Source: Rotaria sp. Silwood1
Taxonomy: Eukaryota > Rotifera > Eurotatoria > Philodinida > Philodinidae
Assembly: GCA_905250075.1 (NCBI GenBank)
Contig: CAJNOP010000365.1
Coordinates: 45,907 to 109,906, forward strand
Length of the DNA stretch: 64,000 bases
Direction of reading: 5' to 3'
This document shows positions 24,201-34,142 of the stretch, one piece after another (position 1 is the stretch's first letter; every line of letters begins with the position of its first letter). Position numbers and translations under genes: made by a program. Under the pieces are notes generated by a model that saw only the letters and a program-made list of their open reading frames with translations, had not been told where the DNA came from and ran no database searches.

Positions 24201-27200
24201 TTAATATAGAATGTTCGATATTGCGTAGTCCCATAGACAATATGGAGTGCAACTTCTGTCTCCATATATTCTTATTACGTGATTAAAAAAAAGAAGAAGA
24301 CGATAGTCGTTATCATTTATAAACAAATGTTTATTCACTTAGCAAAGATAAGTAAATAATCAGATTATATTTGGTTCGAGTAGTTCTGAATGATTACAAT
24401 GTAATTAGAAGACCTTTTACATATTGAGAAAAACAAACACTGTACTCGTTAGCCTTTGTCTATCTTATTCTCAATAGTTAATGAGGAAAAAAATATATTA
24501 TCGTCATCGGAAAATATATTCTCTTATTAGGAATAATAATTCAATAGAAATATTAACTTAGATTTGATATTAAAAACCGTATCATGAACATAGATCATTT
24601 CACAAAACCATTTACAATTACTATTGACATTTGAACAGCTAATATTCACAGCACGAATCTATTAATATGATTTCAAATAAATTTTTTTATTAAGAAAAAC
24701 ATCAAAAAAAAATCTAACTTTTCCTAATCTTTTCGTTGGAATATAAAATGTATCAAGTTGTCCAGTACGAAATGGTTTCGTATCATCATCACATGTTAAT
24801 AACATCCATTCAATAGAAGATTCTTCACCAATAAGAGTTAAAATTATATCTGCTGTTTCATTTAATGTACTAAAACCTGATTTAATTTGAACTATATAAA
24901 CAATTTGTGATTCTTCTATTTAAATAAAAAAAAATAACAATTATTTAAAACATTTTTAAAATATCTATTTACGACAATTAAAATCAATAATTTCATTGTA
25001 TATTTCATATTTTCCTTGTAATCTTTAAGTTAAAAAAATTAACCTATCTAGACAATCATATTTTCTTTTTTTAACTTACCGAATACATGCTTTTGTATCT
25101 GGTACAAATATTTCAATAATATCAAAATTGAATTTTGCTTCTTCACTTGCATGAAACATCGTTAAACCTATTATCTGAAAAAGAAGAAGCACAATCTCTG
25201 CAAGATTAAAATATGGAACACGTTGTAGCCTACAATAGAGAAGTAGTAACTAGACATTATTCATAGACAGTCCATCATAGTCTGTAGCAGAGATGAGCAA
25301 AGTCGCACCGCGCCTCCCCGCGCCGTTGCTCACGCCTACGCTACACTAGTCTGAGCTTTGATGAGCGCATGCTTAGAGCATCCCGGTATTCGGTGGAGTT
25401 TGAGAAACTGATTGGTAGAGCAAAGAGAAAGAGAGATGTTCGTAGCGCCTAGGCGCGAGCAGTGGCGCGGGGAAGCGCGGGGAGGCGCGGTGCGATTTTG
25501 CTCATCTCTGGTCTGTAGCGTGGAAGAAGAGCGGTGATGCTAGAATTTTTGGTGAGAAAAGTTGAACTTACGTTAGTCTCCTGTAACAGGGTCTGGTATA
25601 TGCCAGCTCGGAGCATGGGTATGGGATCGAAAAATCGTTTCTGTGCAGGACACTAGCTGAGATCAAATGTGGCACAACCACCTGAAGTTGTCTATGGTGG
25701 AAAATAGAGTTCATTAGGTTGGATCTAGATCCAACTATGAAAATTTTGAACCTAACAGGTTCTAGGAAGCAGAAGAGTATAGATTTCTACTCTAACACTG
25801 CTGTTAGATCGTGTTTCACAAAAAGTATAATTCTAAAATCTGTGTGACAATTTTTTTTTTCTTGTCTTACTTTTCCAATATCTGATGCAAGTAATAAAAA
25901 TTTATCTTTATGTTTTGGTTTAAATGGTATTGTATTCCATGATGAATTATGTAATGAAAGCATTGTTGTTAAACCTCGTTCACCACGAAGAACAATTTTT
26001 ATTGTATGTTTTTCTGATAAATTATTTTCTGATGTTAAAATTGATATGATATAATGTTTAGCTAAATAAATAATCGAAGATTTACAAATTTCAAAAAAAA
26101 TCTTTTTTTTTTCTTTTCAAATACAATGATGTGCTATTGATGAGAGAACATTTTTTTCAAGTATGAATGAATAAAAATCCATATCATTAATTGATTTTGG
26201 TAATTCATTATCATATTGAAAACTTTAAAGGAAAAAGAAAAATTATTTTTTTTCAATATTTAAATCAATTGAATATCAAAAGTATACTATAAATGTTGAC
26301 CTTGAAAAACATTAAGAATAACAATTTCTTTTCCTATACAATAATCGATTAATTTTCGATTATATCCAAGTGTAATAGAATTTAACTAGAATTATCAATT
26401 TTAATTCATATAAAAAAAAACAAAGAGAATCATAATCTATACTGGCATTGTACAAGCTGTTGACAGAGCTAAAACTGAAACAAAATCAGCTCGAATAGTA
26501 ATTGTTTCTTCTATGGGATTTGTTATAGTATTTTGACAATTAAATTTAAATTCAATTGGTAATGTTATTTCTTTTGTAATTAAATCAGAAGAAGTTATCC
26601 ATAAAATAAATGATGATTCTTTGAATACAAATAATTATTTCATACGTTCCTTTTTTTTTGTTAAATTCTATTTTTTTTAATTTACTTGATTGAACTTGAT
26701 TGAATAATGTTGATGTTATAGGCATATCTAATAGTCGAATATGTCCATTTAATGTTTGACCATTTTCAATCCATTGTTGAATATTAACTCTAAAATTAAG
26801 ACATTAAAACTATTCTATTCGATATTTACTTACTCATAATAATGTTTACGATAGATATATATTGTTGAAATAAAATAAGCACCATCATTTTGCTTATTTT
26901 CAAGCTTTAGTTGATATTCATGTAATAGACCAACATCGAGCATAGTTAAATCGAAATTATTTGGTCGAGTACGAATTTCTAATGGTATTATTTTATTATA
27001 TTTCATATTGATTCGATGTGCTGATGTTCGACCATATCCTATATACAAGAATTATTAGATTCTTTATCATCTTTATAGAATTCATTAATGATGTGATTAT
27101 GCAAAATAAAAATATGTACTAAAGAATTTTCATTTATTAGATGTACGTTAAAATACTCTAGATAATCTGAAAAAATCAGCGCTATAAATCTCTATTCAAA

Positions 27201-28554
27201 GAAGCTATGAGTAAAAGACTAGTGCTAACATCGTGATACAAGAAAGGACACTAGTCTTTACTTCACACCGTTTAGTTTTGAAAACTCTGAATTGAGTCAT
27301 TATTGTTGAGAACTATAAAGTATATTCTGTAGACAACTTCTAAAACTCCTATCTATGAGTATACCTAGATTTTTCAAAAAATCCATTTACTTATCATCAG
27401 CGACATGAGAAAATACAAATACCCAAACGAAAAAAATACTTTTATAAACAAATAAAAAGTTCAAAATCAGTGTCTAACGGTAAAAATTTTTCTCTCTTAT
27501 AGAATAGTCAACTGAAAGAGCCAAAATTTTTCTTATATATCTACGCTAAAAGAACCTATGTTGAAAAATAACCTTTGCGAAGAATCAAAGAGACATGAAA
27601 GGTAGATATGTGTCGTTTGCCAAAATAGCTTAATATGTAGAACTGAATTATATAACAGAAAGTTTTTTGTATTTTTTTCATTTTATGATTAGACTAATGG
27701 TCAGAGATAGAATATCTTTCATTTTTATGTCAAAGTATTTACTTCCGATAAGATCGATAGATAACATTGATCCATCAACATTTCCTTTTGCTTGTGAAAT
27801 TTCAATAAGTAACATATATTTGACATTATCTAATATTCGAATAAAGATTATTTAATATATGAATTAGAAACATTTACCTCGTTTTGGTGGTTCAATATTT
27901 TCAATCATTTCTATGTATTTAAAATTAAACTATAAAAAGCTTTAAAGTTTTTATTTACTTTTAGGTACATAACCTGGTAGTTGATTTGGAGTTAAAATTA
28001 ATCGTGTTCGTCCATCACCCATATTCGAATGAAGCCAACGTTGTACATCAAATCTAAATTGAATTCAAAACAAAAAAATAAACTTTAAAAAAGAAATACT
28101 TACCTTTGTAAATATGATTTTCTTGGAATACTAATTTCTATCCATTTAATATATAATCCTACATCTTTATTCGATAATAATTCAATTTCAATTGCTATAA
28201 TCTATTGAAAAATAAAACTTTATTTAATTATATATATATATACTTTATAATCATAAAATAAAATTTATTAACTTCGCCAACATCTTTATATACAAAATTC
28301 ATTTGTATTCGATCATCTCGTGTTATTTCAATAGGAAATATAGGTGATAAACAATGTCGTCCATGAAATCGAATAATACATTGTATATCTTCTTGCCATT
28401 CAATTTTTTCATATTCAATTGTTATTGAACAACCAAGTGATGTTTCCAATAAACGACAATGTAAGAGAGATGCTAAAAAGAAAATATAAGAAAAAAGAAA
28501 ACTCAAAAGATAATCAACCATACAATTGCTTAAATCTTTTGTCATTAAAATCAT
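18233..28554 (-). CDS. LOXHD1-like protein with about 12 tandem PLAT/LH2 domains
   Basis: PLAT (lipoxygenase homology) domains are beta-sandwiches that mediate membrane or protein contacts. LOXHD1, built of tandem PLATs, is needed in vertebrate hair cells. Here roughly 25 short exons run from 28554 to the TAA at 18233-18235. I count about 12 repeats, centred near 28.2, 27.2, 26.4, 25.5, 24.8, 23.2, 22.6, 21.4, 21.0, 20.2, 19.4 and 18.6 kb. Typical signatures are YIIQILTGT, FRKGQIDEFYI, LGKIRAV, KIRLWHDGG, WHCEW, NRWLGPH (18480-18850), WFCERITI (20050), WLCDTIEI (19220), WACESIEI (21285) and APWTCEYIDI (22950). The N-terminus has a strong hydrophobic segment (YLLSFLFSYIFFLASLL), unusual for this family. 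One intron appears to be GC-AG (donor at 22164-22165). Two MITEs and a larger dispersed repeat sit in its introns. Whether this is one transcript or two adjacent PLAT genes cannot be settled from sequence; the uninterrupted spacing favours one. Confidence 0.82.
21819..22051. mobile_element. GC-rich hAT-like MITE, copy A
   Basis: This 233 bp element starts CAGAGATGTCCATCGCG and ends CGCGATGGACATCTCTG, perfect terminal inverted repeats. The exact 8 bp direct repeat actcatag lies on both sides (21811-21818 and 22052-22059). CAG...CTG-type ends with 8 bp duplications are the hAT superfamily hallmark. It is far more GC-rich than its surroundings (GGCGGCGCGGCAGCGGC-like interior) and has no coding capacity. 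It lies in a long PLAT-gene intron. Confidence 0.85.
25288..25510. mobile_element. GC-rich hAT-like MITE, copy B
   Basis: This 223 bp element starts CAGAGATGAGCAAAGTCGCA and ends with the near-perfect inverse (TGCGATTTTGCTCATCTCTG). It is flanked by the exact 8 bp duplication gtctgtag (25280-25287, 25511-25518). The interior is the reverse complement of copy C over almost its full length, so B and C are one subfamily. It lies in a PLAT-gene intron (about 25177-25865). Confidence 0.88.
27130..27650. repeat. dispersed non-coding repeat, copy 2, in a LOXHD1-like intron
   Basis: This is the partner of the repeat at 150-900, in the same orientation and clearly diverged. It fills most of the long intron (about 27049-27738) between two exons of the same PLAT domain. 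The flanking exons still splice in frame, so the insertion appears tolerated. Confidence 0.6.
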
Positions 28555-28643
28555 TCGTATATAATAATATTACAAGAAAAAAAAAGAAAACACAAAACAA
28601 AATTATTTCATTTCGTAACTATAAAAAAATGAAAAATAAATGA

Positions 28644-28654
28644 TGCCGTGACCC

Positions 28655-28711
<57 letters not shown>

Positions 28712-28716
28712 CCGGC
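28644..28716 (-). tRNA. tRNA-Phe (anticodon GAA)
   Basis: The minus strand gives a 73-nt cloverleaf without an intron. The acceptor stem is GCCGGGA/TCACGGC with one G-A mismatch at pair 5-68. The A box is TAGCTCAGTTGGG, the anticodon loop is CTGAAGA (anticodon GAA) and the B box is GGTTCGATCCC. The discriminator base is A. A T-run (TTTTT, about 28632-28636) lies just downstream and can stop Pol III. The body matches the well-known eukaryotic tRNA-Phe. It sits within the 231 bp between two divergent protein genes. Confidence 0.95.
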
Positions 28717-28785
28717 GAATGGATTATAGAAAATTAAATAATTTATTTTGATTATTGGCGCCTAACAACATTGTTTTAATTAACA

Positions 28786-31735
28786 ATGATAAATAATACT
28801 TTATTTAATCGTGTTTATCTTCTATTCATCTTATTAAATACTCAATGTTTAACTTTAAAACTTCGTTCTATTCAATTAAATATGTATATGACAACATCAT
28901 TTGATTTTTGTATGCGTTATTTAACAAGAAATTCTATGACTGGTTGTTCATCACATAAATCAGGTAATCGTGGTCGATTAATTGATATTTCATCATTAAA
29001 TCAACTTCTATCATATAAATATTCATATCCAATTATTGTTCTTGTACCTTCAAGAAAAGATATACTTGATTTTGCTATATTTCATGCTCCAATGATTGTT
29101 GGTATACTTATTGATGGAAAAATTATGAATACAACTAATAATCATCATTTTACAGAAGTGAATAATTGTCCAGAAAATTTAATTGATTTATCAATATCAA
29201 CAAATTGTTCAATAAGAAAAAATAAATATGGTATTGATTTTCGTGGAATATCTATTGATAAACCAATATTTTTATTAACTAATCAAACAATAGTTGATGA
29301 TTTAAGAAAAATTAGTTATTTATATAATCAACAACAAATATCTAAAGGAAAATATATTAATGTACAGTTAAGTTTCTTTTGATTGATCATGAAAATAAAT
29401 AGAAATTTTTGTTTTTCTATAGTATGAAATCCTATGCATATGGTATTAAAAATGCTCAAATTTGTAATCGTCGATCAAAATCAACTTATTTTGGTAAAAT
29501 TTTTTTTATCAGAAATTAAATCTTAAATCTCGAAAGATACGAATCTCAGATGATGAATAAGAAAGAAAAATAAGATGTAATATTTTTAGATATCAATTCT
29601 CTGTTGAATCAAAATTTAGTGTACATTTTGTAAACCTTAAAGAATTATATCTACTATAAAAAGAGTTTCTCCTTATGTGGTTTGCTTCGAAAGATATCGA
29701 ACGATTTTAATGAATGTTTGCTATTAGAATCTTATTTTTGCAACTTGACCATATTTTTGTGAAACTTTTCTCAAATAAAAATACAGCTGTCAGACAATAC
29801 GAGCTGTATATATATATCAATGATGAAGTTTGCTTAGATTTTTCAAAAATTTAAAACGAATCAAACCGAATTGATCCTATTTTTGGTATATCTGAGACTA
29901 CGATTAGGAATGAATTCCTATTTTATTAAAATAAGTATATGCACAAGATTAGAAATAGAAAATTTTGTAAATAAAGAAAAATTCAGATTATAAAACTATT
30001 GATATTTTCAATTTAGGTGAGGCATATTTTAAACATTATTCTATTAAATGTCGAAGTCCAATGATAAATATTGTTTGGAGTATATTCAATGCAATTTCAA
30101 TAAAAAATACTCGTCCTCCAAAATCTGTTATTATATTTTATACTAAATTTGATTTCTTTTCTATTTTTCAACCAACAAGTAAGAAGATTTGTTTTAGTTT
30201 TTTTTTCTAATTTGGTTTCTTTATCAATTAGATGCTGGTGCTCAATCAACAGCATTTGGTGTAGTTACATTATTTGGTTTAGCTTGGCTATTAGGTAGAA
30301 TTAATCTAAGTCAATTATTAATTTCAAATAATAATAATAAAGATATTGTTTTTTTGTTTATTAATGGTGAAAATTGGAATTATTATGGAACATTAGAATT
30401 AAGTAAAATTATTTTAGAAAAACGATTTCCATATAAAATAGATAAATCATCTAATGAAGATAATTTACATCCTATTGAATCTGAACATATTGATATTATG
30501 ATTAATATTGATCAATTAGGTATTAATCATAATCATACATATATTTTGTATGATAATACTCATCCATTTCTTGAAAAATTCAAGTAAGACTAGAAACGAA
30601 AAAGAAATTTATACGTTTTACTATTTGTTGATTACATGAAAAATATATTTTACAAAATAGTCGTAAGAGGAGAGGAAATGAAAAAAGATTAATAGAACAA
30701 AGGACGACATATATTATGTGGGTTAGCAAAATCATAACTCTACTCATTTTCTAAATAGAATATCATATTGAATAAAATCAACTAGGTTGAGTCTAGAATT
30801 TGGATGAGGAGAAGAATTACACTCATATTCTCAATGGAAAGTCAAATCTCATATAAGAAAAATGATAATTAAAATATATTATTTTATTTTTTAGAGAAGT
30901 TTCTTCAACTTCAATTACGTTTGAACAAATATCCAATAGACTCAATTCTTTGAATGATTTTCGTTTATTAAATATTAGTACATTGGCAATTTTAACAAAT
31001 GCTTATGAAAATATGAATCCATTCTATAATAGTTATCAAGATACTTTAATACATATAAAAGATTATTCATCTATCGAATATCATATATATATATTATTAA
31101 AAACTATATGTAGTTATTTTAATTTACTAATATGTGTAAATGAGTTATCAATAGATATAAAACAAATTTTAAATGATCGAATTCAAGCATTATTTGATTG
31201 TTTTCTTCGATCGAATTGTTCTAATCTAATATTGAAAACAAATGAAACAAGTATATTTTATTTTAAAGAAATTTTAAATAATATGAAAGAAAAATTTTCA
31301 TTTCTACAACCTGTTTTACATCAATCGGATGTTAAAAAATATATAAATAATCATTTTTTTGATGCATCATCTTATATTCATGATATTTTATTAAATTGGA
31401 TAGCAATACGTACGACTAATATAAGTGAAATTCTATGTAATGAAATAGGAGATATTTTTCAATATAAAATTTATCAAAAATCAACAGAAACATGTTTATA
31501 TGGTTCAGTTAATTCAATTAATTTAATACGAAATATTGATGAATTAATTGATGATCGAATAATTTTTACATCAAATTATGATGAACCTGAATTACTTGTC
31601 TATATGATAGATGAAACTAAAAAAGATATTATTATGCTTATATGTGGTATTATACTTTTCATATGTGGATTTATTCTAACATATTTTCTTAAAAATTTAT
31701 TATCTGTCATAGTAAATAATGAAGATACTTTTTGA
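28786..31735 (+). CDS. NCSTN: nicastrin, gamma-secretase subunit
   Basis: Nicastrin is the large single-pass glycoprotein of gamma-secretase and gates substrates such as Notch. Five exons are read: 28786-29366, 29423-29493, 30017-30178, 30232-30583 and 30895-31735. They total 2007 nt, a complete frame of 668 codons plus stop, close to the usual length of about 700. The order is signal peptide (VYLLFILLNTQCL), CMRYLTRNSMTGCSSHKSG, PIFLLTNQT, VHMKSYAYGIKNAQICNRR, NIVWSIFNAI, AGAQSTAFGVVTLFGLAWLL, FINGENWNYYGTLELSKI, then the ectodomain end and one C-terminal membrane segment (IIMLICGIILFICGFILTYF). The human DYIGS motif reads NYYGT here, while the preceding GE is kept. The 520 bp third-position intron (29494-30016) is long for this locus. 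The promoter is shared with the divergent PLAT gene and the tRNA. Confidence 0.9.
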
Positions 31736-34142
31736 TGAAAAGATAATGTTTAAACTATTTGTTTTTTTTTTTTTTTTTTCGAAAATAAAAATAGAAAAGT
31801 AATTATATATTATTCTCTAATAGAATGAATTAAATGTAGAATGCTAACAAGACTGTCACGTCTGTTAGATAGAGTTTTGCAAAATGGATTCATGATTATA
31901 GTCTCATCCATCGAAAGTGTTCGAATTCTTCTACGACAGTTGCTCTTACTTTTTATCGATTCATTTATGAAAAATATGCAACTTAAGTCGTCACTGTGGA
32001 CTGAAGTCTAGCGTTACTATATGCTGAAAAGGCAAACTTTAAATATGAGAAATATTTTCCCTCAAGCCTTTATTTAAAAGAAAAAGTTTTTTTTATACTT
32101 TGGGCCAGGAATCAAATTCATACGCTGTCAATCTTCGTGCCAAGTTCATAGGTTTAGAAGAAATTGAAGCTATCGTGGTATAAAATTCATGTTGTTTAGT
32201 TATTTCTTCAGCTACTTTTAGTCCTTTACTTTTGTATTATTACGACAAGTCTTCTTGAACATGAGTATTTAATGACTAGGCATATGAATCCTATAAACAC
32301 TGCATTAAGTATACAATTACAAGTCAAAAATATAATTTTATGGCTCAATACAAAATGCTCATCATTTTCTTTGTCTTAGTTGTCTACGTCAATTAATTTC
32401 AAGCGACGAATGTGAACGTGACAATCCTAATTTGGCTTTTTTCAAATATGATAAGAATAAACCACAACGAATGTCGTTTTTGAGAGATGTTGATCCAAAT
32501 ATGGAAAACAGAGAAGAATGATGCATACGTCATTGGTTTGCAAGTACGATTCAAGTGGCACCGACGTGTGTTTATTATCCACATCATCCTGAATGGGTCG
32601 GTGAGATCTTCTTTCATGAAGTTGTTTGAAATCATCGTTATACTTTAGATAAATAAACTGTAATGTATTTTTGAATGTAGTTTAACAATATTGAAATGTT
32701 AATCTTGTAACTCGAATAAATATGTTCATCTGTTAATATAACTACAAGATTTTAATTGTTCAAATACATATCCAGATTTAGGTTAACTGAGAATGTACAT
32801 TCATTTTTGTTTGATTGCATACTATAAGATGAGCAATATCAGCAGAACTGATTTCATCATGTAACATGAAACACTGAGAACACTAAATGCGAAATCCATT
32901 GATATGTGATGATAACAATAATATTAAATATCCTAGGAAATTACGATTTGAATCAAATAACAAATTGTTTTAATATTAATGGTAGAGTTATTTTTGTGCT
33001 AACTGTCGACTTGGATAAGTAATTTAGATAGTAGAATAATATTTTTAAGCAATCAATCGTATCTTTATTATGATCCATAAAAGAATTATTCTCTAATAAA
33101 TATACAAAATCAATGTAAGTTTTTTTTGTAATACTTTTTTCAGATATAGACTTATAAAATAATCGACTTGTTTTTTGGATAAAACACACACAATAATTCT
33201 AATTCATCTAGAGTTATTGCACAATGTTCTCTGCTATGATTCGATTTCTCTATCGATAATAAGATTGTCTCTTTGCTCTTGGTTTCTGATACAGAATCCA
33301 TAAGACCTTGTAACCGATAAAAAAAAGGGTGTGGGTATGTGTATTCATTGATACAAGTAAATGCCCACAACCCAAATACTTATTTCAGTGAATGCTTTCG
33401 GCTCTATTGAGATTTTAGTATCATACGGAACCGATGAAAGAAGTCTAGATAGAAGGTTGCTATTACTGTGAATAACTGTCTTTTTTAAATGAAAAATCAA
33501 TCAACTCTAGCATAAGATACAAAAACTATTTTTTTTGCATCAACGTTCTTCCATAAGCCCATGTAAGCGCTACAAAACTAAATTGACATTCGGTTCAAAC
33601 ATATGTTCCTGAAATTGAATGAATTTGTCGAATGCTTCATATTATAGTTGATGTTTAACAATAACAGAAATATGAAATAAGTAATAATCTTCAAAATGAA
33701 TATATATACAAACAATAGATTGAATAAAATATTCTCTGAATCAATATATTTCAAGTACTTGTCTGTTGAAATCTTTCTTACTTTTTCAAATAGCTCTACA
33801 ACATAAATTTCATCATAATTTATCAATAAATATAGAGAATATGATTGAATAACAAGTAAATGATTTTTGAAAATATTATTATTCATTTGTTTTATTGAAT
33901 TTAATGCCTTTTTTTTTATTATTATCCATATAAATTCATATTACGATAAGACAACAAATAATAGAATTTATAAACAAAACACTTTAGTTTCATTTAACAA
34001 ACGAAAAACATTTTTCTTTTCGCACACACTATAGACTAGATATATATATATATATAATAAATGTTAATACAAAAAGCAAGAAATCAGCAACAATAACCAC
34101 CGGGTAAAACAAAAAATTTTCTGTTTTTTTTCAAACTATATA
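31736..34142. other. convergent intergenic between nicastrin and the LRP-like gene
   Basis: About 2.4 kb without a clear gene. It includes a possible decayed small secreted-protein gene at about 32350-32630 (listed separately), AT-rich filler and a TATATA run at about 34040. Minus-strand open frames at 32953-33370 and 33578-33886 have no recognisable motif and no consistent splicing. Confidence 0.55.
32350..32630 (+). pseudogene. possible decayed small secreted-protein gene
   Basis: ATG near 32356 opens a signal-peptide-like run (MLIIFFVLVVYVN) that ends at TAA. In another frame, SDECERDNPNLAFFKYDKNK continues to a stop near 32518. Beyond that stop the same frame reads CIRHWFAST, TCVYYPHHPEW and then a stop near 32628. 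The Cys and aromatic content looks protein-like, but there are at least two breaks. I do not recognise a family, and chance is possible. Confidence 0.25.

Noticed and set aside
33152..33370. Minus-strand frame with SREHCAITLDELELLCVFY
   Set aside because: It looks protein-like, but neighbouring frames do not connect by splice signals and no family is recognised.
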